A DNA stretch of 36,843 bases from Candidatus Omnitrophota bacterium (GTDB taxonomy: Bacteria > Omnitrophota > Gorgyraeia > B26-G9), in contig JAKLQT010000244.1 of the NCBI GenBank assembly GCA_022013205.1, forward strand, positions 1 to 36,843. Reading direction: 5' to 3'. Each line of letters begins with the position of its first letter. Position 1 is the stretch's first letter. Below are positions 1-8,164 of this stretch, in pieces. Position numbers and translations under genes: made by a program. The notes beneath the pieces are model-generated. The model saw only the letters and a list, made by a program, of their open reading frames with translations, ran no database searches and was not told where the DNA came from.

Positions 1-1
1 A

Positions 2-1218
2 GCTTGTATTGTAAATTCTTCAAAAGATATTTATCACAAAAAATTTAGATTTTCAAATCATTCAGAAGGAATAACTTCAATGTTAGCAACCTGTGGCGAG
101 ATAAAACAAAAAGATAATTATAAAGAGCTTGTTTTTGCCCTTGAACCAACCGGCAATTACCACAAGCCATTGGCTAATTATTTATACAATCCGGGTCATA
201 TGGTCTGTTACGTATCTTCTGTCGCGGCTAAAGAAAATAGAAAAACAATTAACGGCCGTTGGCGGAAAAATGATCCTGATGACGCGTATAATATTGCTGA
301 TTTATTGAATCAAGGTAAAATTATGTTTTATGATTTAGAGCATCAAAAACAATTTAAACAATTAAAGCCTTTAATTATTTTACGTAAAAAAACTTCAGAA
401 AAGACTGTGTTCTATAAAAGCTAAAATCAGAAATAATGTTTTCGCGCAATGTTTTCCGGAAATTGATTCTCTATATGAGCAGATTGATAATCCTGAAGTT
501 GTTGAAATATTAAAAAGCTTCCCTGCGGCAGAACAAATAAGAAATACTTCTTTTAAGGAATTCTATGCCAAATTAGCTAAAACCGGACGGATAACGACTC
601 AAAAGAAGCAAAGAATTTATAATGTTTGGCATAAAGCAGCAAATTCGATTGGCTGTTCATTAAACGCAACCATGGAACTAGAATCAAAATTTATACTTCA
701 AGACCTTGAATTAATTAAACAGCAACTCAGGAAAATTGATAGTGAAATAAATTCTATTTGTGGTGCTTCTGAAGATTACAAATTACTTCTTCAAATTCCC
801 GGCTTTGGGCCAATATATACAAGTATATTTTTAGCTGTTGTTAAAGACATTAAGAAATTTAATCATTCAGACCAAATAATAAAGTTGGCTGGACTAGACT
901 TAGAATATAGTCAATCCGGAAAGTATCACAGCAAAAGCCGCATTTCCAAGAAAGGTAACGCGTTATTAAGATATGCCTTATGTGGCGCTGTCAATGGTGC
1001 TCTTAAACATAAAGATTTTAAAATGCTATTTGAAAAACAACTTCAAAGAAAAGGAGATAATAAAGATACTCCCGACTCGACGAATATTAAAAGTAAAATT
1101 AGCGGTAAAAATGATCCGGATTGCCTATGCGGTATTATCAAAAAAAGAACCTTTTGATATCGAGAAGATAAAACTGAATTCGGTGAAGGAGCCTGTTCTT
1201 ATCGAACGTGAGGGCTGA
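2..1218 (+). pseudogene. Decayed IS110-family transposase, 5' end outside the window
   Basis: The reading frame is already open at the window edge, so the true start lies upstream. The first part (to 424) has the DEDD-type N-terminal region of IS110 transposases, with FALEPTGNYHKPLANYL and the KNDPDDAYNIADLL block. The frame then changes around a run of seven A at 386-392 and continues as KRLCSIKAKIRNN through to about 1060. It carries the C-terminal Transposase_20 part, with LLQIPGFGP and KLAGLDLEYSQSGKY followed by KGNALLRYALCG. A second frame change near 1050-1080 leads to RIAYAVLSKKEPFD, the usual end of the family. Two frameshifts mean no full-length enzyme is made unless they are sequence errors or programmed slippage. 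IS110 elements encode a RuvC-like DEDD recombinase guided by a bridge RNA from the element's flank. Family assignment is firm; inactivity is likely. Confidence 0.85.
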
Positions 1219-1261
1219 AATACGACCCTGTGGGGGACAATTAAGGCGCTTCACCGAATTC
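1176..1261. repeat. 13-bp perfect inverted repeat at the IS110 3' end
   Basis: GAATTCGGTGAAG at 1176-1188 is repeated as its exact reverse complement at 1249-1261, with 60 bp between. The left arm lies in the last codons of the transposase and the right arm just after its stop. IS110 elements normally lack long terminal repeats, so this may belong to the non-coding end of the element (for example a bridge-RNA structure) or to a host hairpin. Confidence 0.5.
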
Positions 1262-1499
1262 TTTACAAAGTATAAAGTATACTTTGCGCATAGCTAATCT
1301 ATGACGCCGTATCACAACGATTTCTTGGAAGAATTATTAAACAGTGAAGCTCATTGAATGTTTTATCTTTATGGTAATTCCTTTTGAAGGAAAGACAAAA
1401 TTAAGAAATTTTGTCTAACGGGGAACTCTTTTCTTGACAAACTTTATAGTATGTCCCCTATTCACCCAATCAATTAAAGCATTTTAGCAGTTGAAAATT
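1262..1499. other. Spacer without a recognisable gene
   Basis: I see no coding potential here. It holds a palindromic AAGTATACTT near 1270 and a perfect hairpin at 1393-1416, annotated separately. The sequence looks like remains between the IS110 copy and the gene fragment to its right. Confidence 0.5.
1393..1416. terminator. 10-bp perfect hairpin, possible terminator
   Basis: AGACAAAATT and AATTTTGTCT form a perfect 10-bp stem with a 4-nt loop (AAGA). On the minus strand it lies downstream of the TPR/transglutaminase gene cluster and is followed by a weakly T-rich stretch. On the plus strand it follows the transposase remnant but leads into GGGG. It is A/T-rich, so terminator function is only plausible. 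Confidence 0.4.
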
Positions 1500-1640
1500 T
1501 TATCGGAGAGTTCTTCCCAGAGCTGAACTATTACTAAAATAACAATATTCTTCAGCCCCTCCAAGTGAAGGATGCTCCCCCCACGTAGATGACAAATGAT
1601 CTGGAGCAATACTTACCTCGTATGTGCCAAGATCATTTAA
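1500..1640 (-). pseudogene. Fragment of a second transglutaminase-like protein
   Basis: The minus-strand reading from about 1640 to the stop at 1500-1502 gives a peptide containing TYEVSIAPDHLSSTWGEHPSL followed by EEYCYFSNSS. This aligns with the C-terminal region of the 609-aa protein encoded at 2518-4347, which has TYDVCIVPD, then VTWGNHPDL, then EEYCYY and YLSNSSGFGS. Compared with that protein, the fragment skips the segment carrying the catalytic His and Asp. It overlaps the 3' end of the preceding TPR gene in another frame and has no start of its own. It is best read as the remnant of a duplicated paralogue with an internal deletion. The similarity was found by eye but is clear over about 40 residues. 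Confidence 0.65.
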
Positions 1641-2500
1641 TTCCCCAATCCTTCCATTACCATTTTTAATTTCTGTTCCATCTCTTCTTTTTCTCTTTTT
1701 CCTTCAAGCTTGATCAATCTTTTTTCAATCAAATATTTCGCTTTTTCAAATTCTTTAAGTCTAATTCGACAATCTATTAATACCCTCTCTGCTGAATCCA
1801 TGTCTCGATAATTCCCATATTTTAATATTTCTTCCGCTGTTTCAGCAGCTATTTTATAATCGCCATTTTTCTTATAAATTCCCACTAACATCATTAACGC
1901 TTTTTGCTGCGGCCATTGTGTAAACTCCATCGATTTAAAATCTTCATCTGTTTTTAATTCTGATTTTATTCCTTTAAGTATTTCCTTGTCTCCAATTAAC
2001 AGCTTGAGTCGGTGAACAGCTTTATCTTTTTTACCACTTTTAATATAAATCTCCGCGAGTAAAATCATAGCTGATTGTTCTAATGTTATAGGGTAGTTTT
2101 CTATCAACTTAATTGTATTTTTTTGAGTTTCTGAAGAAACCCACCCTCTTGGGGGGGAAAAGAGAACGGGGCCAAGAGGATCTTTAAATTTACCATAATC
2201 ATTTAAAACCCTCATGGCTATTTGCTCTGCTTCAACATAGTTACCTAACCCTTTGTAAATCCAACCTTTCCATAATAAAGCCTCTCCAGACCATTTGGAT
2301 ATAGGTTTTATCGCAATTATTGTATCTAATTTTGACAGCAACTCTTTTTTATCTCCATTAAAGTTGACTGGAAACTGAAGATATTGCTTTTCCTCTAATT
2401 CATCCGCTTCTCTTCCATAAGTTAATAATGGTAATAAACAAAAATTTATCAATAAAATAAAAAATATAACTTTAGCACTTTTAAAAATGAACATTTTCAC
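1637..2500 (-). CDS. Exported TPR-repeat protein (287 aa)
   Basis: The protein starts with a hydrophobic export signal (residues about 8-28, ending LLTYG). It continues with helical pairs of TPR type, such as ALLWKGWIYKGLGNYVEAEQIA, QSAMILLAEIYIKSGKKDKAV and ALMMLVGIYKKNGDYKIAAETAEEIL. A charged, coiled-coil-like tail follows (about 245-287, rich in E, K and R). TPRs are protein-binding scaffolds, and this one should sit in the periplasm or on the outer face of the inner membrane. A good ribosome-binding site (AAAGGAG, 9 nt before the ATG) supports the start. It is the last gene of the minus-strand cluster, only 17 bp after the transglutaminase-like gene, so co-transcription is likely. No specific function can be named. 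Confidence 0.75.
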   Translation of the reverse strand: MKMFIFKSAKVIFFILLINFCLLPLLTYGREADELEEKQYLQFPVNFNGDKKELLSKLDTIIAIKPISKWSGEALLWKGWIYKGLGNYVEAEQIAMRVLNDYGKFKDPLGPVLFSPPRGWVSSETQKNTIKLIENYPITLEQSAMILLAEIYIKSGKKDKAVHRLKLLIGDKEILKGIKSELKTDEDFKSMEFTQWPQQKALMMLVGIYKKNGDYKIAAETAEEILKYGNYRDMDSAERVLIDCRIRLKEFEKAKYLIEKRLIKLEGKREKEEMEQKLKMVMEGLGN

Positions 2501-2517
2501 GTTCTCCTTTCAATAAT

Positions 2518-4347
2518 TCATGGTCTTATCCCGTAAACTCTTGAATTATTTCCAGCAGGATTATCCCAGATGTCCTCTCCAACCCCAGCGGGAAAGCCAT
2601 CTGGCATTTCAAAGATAGATATAGTAAACTTACTTACCACTTGATCTTCGTATGATCCAAATCCTGAAGAATTACTCAAATAATAAGTTGGGTCATAAAC
2701 GGTTCCAGTTCCTTGACCAGTCATAATAAAGGCATGGTCGGAAAAAATCCAGGGGCCAGTCGAGCCGCCCATTGCCGGTTTTTCTATATAATAACAATAT
2801 TCTTCTATCGGATTGCCAGATTCATCTCTTTCTAAATCCGGATGATTTCCCCATGTAACCGAATTAGGATCGGGGACAATACAAACATCATAGGTATTGA
2901 CACCTTGAAATGCTATCGCTTCATGAAGCAAACCAGCCCACTCACCACAAGCACCTTTTTTTTCATCAAGAAAGTAGTTTAAATCTCTATAGAATACAAC
3001 TAACGGAAATAAATATTCGTAACCATTTAATCCCCCACACCCATCAAAACAAGCCTGGATTATTCCCGTAGGGGTTGTAGCATTTGCAGCTTGCACCCAT
3101 TCACACGACCATTTCGCGATTGTTTCGAACATATATGAACATCTTTCGTTATTCCCTATCTGCACATACTCGGCATGCGGCGCGTTTGTAATATATATTT
3201 CATGTTCTGAACTTGCTAAATCTATAATTTGTGAGGTGCATTCTCCGTTTGCGGATTCTATTCCCTTGCCTTTCCAGTCCCAATCAATATTATACACCCC
3301 TGCCTTATCCGGGGGAGTATTTATTGTAAATTCTTGTTCACCTTCTCCATTGGTGAAATATACGGTCACAGGACTTTCTTCGCTGTTTAATCCCCCAAAA
3401 CTCCCTTCCGCCCAAATCTTTGCGCTGGTAATCTCAGCCGGTTCTACGGTAAATTTTGCCTTTACAGAAAATTGTGTGTTTTTTATATACGCTGCAGGTT
3501 CATTCTCTGTTTCACTTCTTCCTTTTACCCATTCAGGAAATTTTAACCGCTGATCGGTGACATGGTCCATCATTCTTATCGCTTGTGAATTGTCGCAGTC
3601 AAATGTAATATTTGATAAACTTATCTCTCCTACGATTATCTCCCCGCTCTCCACAGTATAACTCGCTGTAGCCCCATCCGCAAGAAATTCGCACTTCACC
3701 TTATACACTCCCGGCGTGTCCGCGGAAAAATCGGTAGTCGCGCTATTGGGAGCGGAAAAAGTAACGTTTCCCTGCCCGCTTACTTTCGACCAAGTAAACG
3801 TTCCATTCAATGGATATTGAACATTTAAATAAAAGTCATATATATAGTCAGGGCCTTCTTTAGCTGTAAGCATAATCTCTCCATTAACTGCAAGATAGAC
3901 TGGAAAAGTTTCAGGAACAATGATCTTCACATTAAAAACTGCGACTATTACATAATCACCTGTTCCTCCGTCTACTGAGCCATCACCTGCAGTCCCATTT
4001 ATAATTATCCAGCCATTAGTCATCCATGCGGGAGGAAGAAGTGTGCCTGTCAAGCCACCAATCCCAAACTCCTTGCTATACAAGTGAGGAGTTCCGCTTT
4101 CCAAGAAAATACCGTTCCAGCAATGCATGGCTATCCCTAACCAACCAGTTGATCCTTGATCATCATATACCAGTTCTCCACCCTCTGTATTAATAGCTTC
4201 AAGTTGAATTGTTGATGTTGAGTAGCCATTAGCAGGTATCGCTTCCGGCGTTGCGGTTACATCTACCACTATCCATGCGAAAACTGGATTCACAAATATA
4301 ACAAAAAATAAAATGAGAATAAATATTAAAATAATTTTATTTTTCAT
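2518..4347 (-). CDS. Exported Ig-like / transglutaminase-like protein (609 aa)
   Basis: An N-terminal signal peptide (residues 1-24, ending PVFAW) is followed by beta-rich segments. The first, VVDVTATPEAIPANGYSTSTI, resembles bacterial Ig-like (Big) domains. A second, near GVYKVKCEFLADG, resembles PKD/Ig modules. The C-terminal third has the layout of a transglutaminase/papain-like fold: Cys467 in GACGEWAGLLHEA, His538 in FSDHAFI and Asp552 in VYDPTYYL form a plausible Cys-His-Asp triad. It may act as a periplasmic or surface peptidase or acyltransferase; the substrate is unknown. Its start codon lies inside the end of the upstream 219-aa TPR gene (11-nt overlap), so the two are probably translationally coupled. 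A partial duplicate lies at 1500-1640. The triad is inferred from motif order and no search was run. Confidence 0.7.
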   Translation of the reverse strand: MKNKIILIFILILFFVIFVNPVFAWIVVDVTATPEAIPANGYSTSTIQLEAINTEGGELVYDDQGSTGWLGIAMHCWNGIFLESGTPHLYSKEFGIGGLTGTLLPPAWMTNGWIIINGTAGDGSVDGGTGDYVIVAVFNVKIIVPETFPVYLAVNGEIMLTAKEGPDYIYDFYLNVQYPLNGTFTWSKVSGQGNVTFSAPNSATTDFSADTPGVYKVKCEFLADGATASYTVESGEIIVGEISLSNITFDCDNSQAIRMMDHVTDQRLKFPEWVKGRSETENEPAAYIKNTQFSVKAKFTVEPAEITSAKIWAEGSFGGLNSEESPVTVYFTNGEGEQEFTINTPPDKAGVYNIDWDWKGKGIESANGECTSQIIDLASSEHEIYITNAPHAEYVQIGNNERCSYMFETIAKWSCEWVQAANATTPTGIIQACFDGCGGLNGYEYLFPLVVFYRDLNYFLDEKKGACGEWAGLLHEAIAFQGVNTYDVCIVPDPNSVTWGNHPDLERDESGNPIEEYCYYIEKPAMGGSTGPWIFSDHAFIMTGQGTGTVYDPTYYLSNSSGFGSYEDQVVSKFTISIFEMPDGFPAGVGEDIWDNPAGNNSRVYGIRP

Positions 4348-4996
4348 AGCTTATTTTTTTCAGTCTTTCTTCCGCACGATCTTTCCAGCCCAATTCAGGA
4401 ACCTTTTCAATCATTTCACGATAATGTATAGTCGCGTTTTCCATCTCTCCTTTTTTCTCATAAATTCGACCAATAAAGTAGTTAGCAAAAGCGCTTAACC
4501 CGTCGGGAATAGGATATTCTAAAATTTTCTCATATTCCGCTATTGCTAAATTGTATTTTTTTTCTCTTTCTAGTCTATTCGCTTTTTGACGCAAACACAA
4601 TGCCAATACCGTTGAGGCTCTCTGGTCCTTGGGATATTCCTTCAATGTTTCTTCCGCTTTAATCAGTGCTTCTTTGTAATTACCTGCCTTGTAATTTAAA
4701 CTCGCAATCTCTTCCATTGCCTTCTGTCTATATTTAGGATTGTGTTTTATCCCCTCATATTCCTGAATCATATTGTTAAAAATTACTTTTGCTTTTTCCT
4801 TATCTTCTGCTTCCTCGGATAATAACAGTACCTTTGCCTCAGCAAAATTGCCTGCGGTAAGCTTTGCCTCAATCCTTTCCACCTTTTCCACATATTTATC
4901 ATAATTAAACGGCGGTTTTGCAGCCAGGCTCAATACCTGCCAGGAGATTATCACCACAAACGCCGTGATTATCAGCAGTTTTATGATCAGCTTCAT
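4337..4996 (-). CDS. Membrane-anchored TPR protein (219 aa)
   Basis: A single N-terminal hydrophobic segment (about 4-24) serves as anchor or signal. At least three TPR-like helical pairs follow: AMEEIASLNYKAGNYKEALIKAEETL, RASTVLALCLRQKANRLER and FANYFIGRIYEKKGEMENATIHY. The protein is probably a periplasmic scaffold. Its 3' end overlaps the start of the transglutaminase-like gene by 11 nt. It lies second in a minus-strand cluster in which three of four genes are TPR proteins, suggesting a shared exported complex. No enzymatic residues are visible. Confidence 0.75.
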   Translation of the reverse strand: MKLIIKLLIITAFVVIISWQVLSLAAKPPFNYDKYVEKVERIEAKLTAGNFAEAKVLLLSEEAEDKEKAKVIFNNMIQEYEGIKHNPKYRQKAMEEIASLNYKAGNYKEALIKAEETLKEYPKDQRASTVLALCLRQKANRLEREKKYNLAIAEYEKILEYPIPDGLSAFANYFIGRIYEKKGEMENATIHYREMIEKVPELGWKDRAEERLKKISYEK

Positions 4997-5055
4997 TTAA
5001 GCTCCATTCCCAATATTCAAACAAATAAAATATTTACCTTTTCCCATTTTATTCC

Positions 5056-5150
5056 TCTCGCAGAGCCACTGAGTGCACGAAGTTTTTTCAGCAAGCAGCT
5101 TTTTTATTTATTTTCTTCCTCTGCGTTCTTTGCGGCTTTGCGCGATTATT
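5056..5150. repeat. Degenerate intergenic words of the CTCTGCG/TTTGCGG type
   Basis: The spacer between two TPR genes contains GCAGAGCCACTGAGTGCACG and CTCTGCGTTCTTTGCGG followed by CTTTGCGCG. They resemble imperfect copies of one word on both strands. A related stretch, TCCGTGCGCTCGGTGGGCTC, is found at 6170-6190 before the next transcription unit. They look like a dispersed, decayed repeat rather than coding or regulatory sequence. Confidence 0.4.
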
Positions 5151-5192
5151 TTATTGTTTTTTATTCTCACAGAATCCAATATCCAATTTCTT

Positions 5193-6059
5193 TTATTCTA
5201 TTTCCTCCAGCGGGTCGCTCAGATCATCTTCCGTTCCCTCTACCCCGTCCAATCCCGCCCTGCCGTATTTCTGGAATTTTATGAATTGATTTGCCCTGGT
5301 AAGGTTCATGTCCAGGCAGCGGAATGTCCGGCATATCCCGTCCAATGACCTTTCCATAAACTCAACATTATCCAACGGACAAATCTGGTACGCGTTTCGG
5401 AATGACTTTAGCGCCTTAGTTAAATGCTCTTTCTTTACGCTTTCGTCTATATCTTTGACGAATGCCTGTTCAATACGCATCTCTCCGGTATCCAGGTAGG
5501 TTTCCGTTGTTTCCATGCGATAATTCGGATATGTTTCTATGACCTTTTCGTATGCGTTAAGCGCGTTATCATATTGCTGCTGCCGACGGTATGCCCTGGC
5601 AATCATCATCTGCGCCAGTGCCTTCAGGTGGCTGTCCTGGTAGTTATCGATTACCTTCTGATATTCATAGATTGCCGTCTCCGGCTCGTTTAAACGGTAT
5701 AAGTGTATCTGACCGATCTCAAACTGCGCCTTCTGGCATTCCAGCCAGGCTTTGGGATAGTCATTTATAAGTTTTCGGTATTCCTGAAGGGCTCTTTGGT
5801 GGTCGCGGTTGGCGTAATGTTGGCCGGCGATGTAATACTGCGCCTGGGCCTTCTGATTTTTGTTTGCCTGTTTATCGGTAAGGATGCTTTGGAGGTCCTG
5901 TTCTTCGTCCCATCCGCCATACCACCATTGATTCGGGATCTTTTGCTTGATGGTTTCTATCTTCTGCTGCATGAGCACCTCTCCGGCGATAAAGCCGAAG
6001 CTGAAGACGGCCAGGGTAAACACCAATACCCCCATCGCGAAGCGGGACAGAGTTTTCAT
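5193..6059 (-). CDS. Exported TPR protein with DxDG-type acidic tail (288 aa)
   Basis: A hydrophobic N-terminal segment (about 7-30) precedes four or more TPR-like units, including QAQYYIAGQHYANRDHQRAL, KAQFEIGQIHLYRLNEPETA, ALAQMMIARAYRRQQQYDNA and an ETYLDTGEMRIEQA repeat. The C-terminal tail contains GLDGVEGTEDDLSDP, an acidic GxDGxxGTxDD motif seen in many exported proteins and reminiscent of a calcium loop. It is the first gene of the cluster. The GGAGG ribosome-binding site 5 nt before the ATG and a promoter just upstream support the start. It probably helps build a periplasmic assembly with the downstream TPR proteins. The exact role is unknown. Confidence 0.75.
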   Translation of the reverse strand: MKTLSRFAMGVLVFTLAVFSFGFIAGEVLMQQKIETIKQKIPNQWWYGGWDEEQDLQSILTDKQANKNQKAQAQYYIAGQHYANRDHQRALQEYRKLINDYPKAWLECQKAQFEIGQIHLYRLNEPETAIYEYQKVIDNYQDSHLKALAQMMIARAYRRQQQYDNALNAYEKVIETYPNYRMETTETYLDTGEMRIEQAFVKDIDESVKKEHLTKALKSFRNAYQICPLDNVEFMERSLDGICRTFRCLDMNLTRANQFIKFQKYGRAGLDGVEGTEDDLSDPLEEIE

Positions 6060-6111
6060 ATCTTCCTCCGTTGTTTTGATTGTCTCGATAAAAGAACCAG
6101 CTATTAAATAG

Positions 6112-6142
6112 ATTTTATCATTTTTTTTTTTTGTTTTGTCAA
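6112..6142 (-). promoter_or_regulatory. Promoter of the TPR/transglutaminase cluster
   Basis: On the minus strand TTGACA (6137-6142) is followed after 17 bp by GATAAA (6114-6119), or by TAAAAT at 19 bp. The spacer is almost pure A. The ATG of the 288-aa gene lies about 55 bp downstream, with GGAGG at 6065-6069. Confidence 0.6.
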
Positions 6143-6263
6143 TGTTTTTTTATACCGAGGATTTTCCTCCGTGCGCTCGGTGGGCTCAGTGTGATAAACA
6201 TTAAACCAACCGCTGTTTCACCGCGTAGGTGGAATTTGGGTCGATTTTTAGAGGGGAAATAGC

Positions 6264-7946
6264 TCATACCAGCAAAACGGCAATCATAAGAACTATCGCC
6301 AATATAAGAATAAACGGCAGATAGATTGCCGCGCTTAAAACCGGGTCATCCCATTTTGCCTTGTAAACAAAGGGATTGAGCAGCACGCTAATCGCTACGG
6401 TTATCAGCCAGAGATTTCCCGTCGTAAAGGTAGAAAAAATCAGAAACGCGCATAATGTTATTTCGAAACAATAGATTATCTTATGTTCCATGGTATCTTT
6501 TTTTTCTTTCACACCGGTTACTAAAAACCGGCTTTTACCGGTAATGATGATCGTTAAAATATTCACAAACGAGGCCATGCTTGAAGACAGGCACAAAAAA
6601 AGAAAACTCCCCATATACCGGGTTACCTTAATCGGGTCTTTAATTATGCTCCACATCAGCGCGCTGAACTGGGCAAAGGCGCTGACAAGCATGATTAGAA
6701 AGAAATCCATTGTCCAGCTGGTATGTATATACATCCCGGATAAGTAAGCGGCAACGACTTCCGCAAGCGGCGCGAATGTGGCTACCAGAGGAATATGCAA
6801 ACCGAAGAATTTTGCCGTTAGCGGCAAGATTATACTGACCAGCAGCAAGAACAATACGAAGACAAACGGCTGCAGTAAGACTCCCGCGGAAATCAATACA
6901 TCGAGCTTTTCAAACCAGGACACTTTATTCGAACAAAGCAGGCCGGGATACCATTTATAGAGGTATTCCGTTGTGCCTTTGAGCCAACGCTCATTTCTAA
7001 TCCGGAAAGATTTATAGTCCTGCGGAAAATCCTCCAGACAGACCACATCGGAAATAAAAATCCCGTAATATCCTTTTTCCCGCAATAACGAAGAAAAAAC
7101 AATGTCTTCGGTAATGGAATGCGGAAATCCACCGGCTTCTTTCCAGGCTTCACTGCGGATAACCGCGCCATGGCCGTAAAACATGAGAAACCCGTATTTA
7201 TCCTTTGCCGGGACATAGTATTTCCAATGCACATCGGTATTCATGCCCAGGTCCTTGGCAAACTCGGAATCCTGTTTGAGATTCCAGCGCTGATTGGCCT
7301 GGACAAAACCAATCTTTTTATCCAAGGCAAAAAAGGGTATGAGTTTTTTAAGAAAATCTTCCGGCAATATTCCGTCCGAATCGGAAACGGCAAAATACTC
7401 ATATCCCGCATGAATCCGTTCCAAGGCGTGATTCAAATTACCCGCCTTAAAATGTTCCCTCTTCTGCCGGCGAATCAGCTTTGCCTGTTTATGCATGGAA
7501 ATAAATTTATCAACCTTAGATTGCCATTCTTTATCCGTACTGTCATCAAGGATATAAACGTCAAAAGCGCTATAATCCTGATTCAGGCAGGAAAGAGCCG
7601 CTTCTTCCTTAAAATCATTCATGGTCAAATAAAGAACCGCGGCACGCGGAGATTGATCAACCGGTATCTGCGGCAGTGCGTTTCGCGGACGGTATATAAA
7701 CGCGGAAAAGAAGGCAATCACCAGGTGATAAATTCCGAAAAGCCAGAAGACATTCACGCAGACAATAAAAGCACCAACAGAAACGCGGCTGATAACAGAG
7801 GTGTTCCGATGCAAATACGTCAAAATCTTCGGGTCAAAATACAATAAACTGATAATCCACAACCCGATGATGATAATAAACATGAGGTTGTCTTTTTCGA
7901 GGGCAGTAAAACCGGCTGATGATTGTTTGTTCTTTGTTAACATCAT
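6264..7946 (-). CDS. Processive family-2 glycosyltransferase, cellulose-synthase-like (560 aa)
   Basis: Two N-terminal membrane segments (about 22-38 and 56-84) precede a GT-A catalytic domain. The family signatures are visible in order: DD at 134-135 in YILDDSTD, DSD at 189-191 in AVSDSDG, TED at 279-281, and RNERW at 317-321, the equivalent of QxxRW in processive GT2 enzymes. At least four membrane segments follow (about 345-375, 385-425, 440-480 and 490-560). Such enzymes polymerise a beta-linked polysaccharide from a nucleotide sugar and thread it through the inner membrane. No PilZ domain or partner gene is seen, so the product cannot be named. The start is one of two adjacent ATGs; no strong ribosome-binding site is visible. 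Confidence 0.88.
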   Translation of the reverse strand: MMLTKNKQSSAGFTALEKDNLMFIIIIGLWIISLLYFDPKILTYLHRNTSVISRVSVGAFIVCVNVFWLFGIYHLVIAFFSAFIYRPRNALPQIPVDQSPRAAVLYLTMNDFKEEAALSCLNQDYSAFDVYILDDSTDKEWQSKVDKFISMHKQAKLIRRQKREHFKAGNLNHALERIHAGYEYFAVSDSDGILPEDFLKKLIPFFALDKKIGFVQANQRWNLKQDSEFAKDLGMNTDVHWKYYVPAKDKYGFLMFYGHGAVIRSEAWKEAGGFPHSITEDIVFSSLLREKGYYGIFISDVVCLEDFPQDYKSFRIRNERWLKGTTEYLYKWYPGLLCSNKVSWFEKLDVLISAGVLLQPFVFVLFLLLVSIILPLTAKFFGLHIPLVATFAPLAEVVAAYLSGMYIHTSWTMDFFLIMLVSAFAQFSALMWSIIKDPIKVTRYMGSFLFLCLSSSMASFVNILTIIITGKSRFLVTGVKEKKDTMEHKIIYCFEITLCAFLIFSTFTTGNLWLITVAISVLLNPFVYKAKWDDPVLSAAIYLPFILILAIVLMIAVLLV

Positions 7947-7953
7947 GGATAGT

Positions 7954-7982
7954 TTGTTAAAAAGGTAATTTTGTATTATAAT
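7954..7982 (+). promoter_or_regulatory. Promoter of the small ORF / GT-C / mfd operon
   Basis: TTGTTA at 7954-7959 and a consensus TATAAT at 7977-7982 are separated by 17 bp. The small ORF begins at 8009 after the ribosome-binding site AAGGCGG. The promoter lies in the divergent spacer after the GT2 gene's start. Confidence 0.65.
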
Positions 7983-8008
7983 TTTAACATAAAATAAGGC
8001 GGATTTAT

Positions 8009-8164
8009 ATGAAGAAATTTTTTCTAAAAATTAAAGGTGCGCTGCCTAACACGCTGTTTCTGATGATTTGCGCGTTTTTGATTTCAGCCTATACGTTCTA
8101 TCATCGGCAGATGATTGATTATCACTGGCAGGGGTTACTACGTATTTTCTTTCAATTAAGATGA
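8009..8164 (+). CDS. Small single-span membrane protein (51 aa)
   Basis: The ATG at 8009 is preceded by AAGGCGG at a spacing of 7 nt. It opens a 51-codon frame that starts MKKFFLKIKGALPNT, has one hydrophobic segment (about 15-30, TLFLMICAFLISAY) and ends in a basic tail (LLRIFFQLR). Its stop overlaps the start of the GT-C gene as ATGA at 8161-8164, a classic coupling arrangement. The promoter at 7954-7982 points straight at it. It may be a subunit or regulator of the next membrane enzyme. I do not recognise a family. Confidence 0.6.
   Translation: MKKFFLKIKGALPNTLFLMICAFLISAYTFYHRQMIDYHWQGLLRIFFQLR

Noticed and set aside
1434..1450. TTGACA near TATAGT
   Set aside because: Only 5 bp separate the two hexamers, so they cannot form one promoter.
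3236..3553. Plus-strand open frame within the transglutaminase-like gene
   Set aside because: It is a shadow of a well-supported minus-strand gene and has no start signal.
5703..6107. Plus-strand open frame opposite the 288-aa TPR gene
   Set aside because: The TPR pattern, ribosome-binding site and promoter all support the minus strand.
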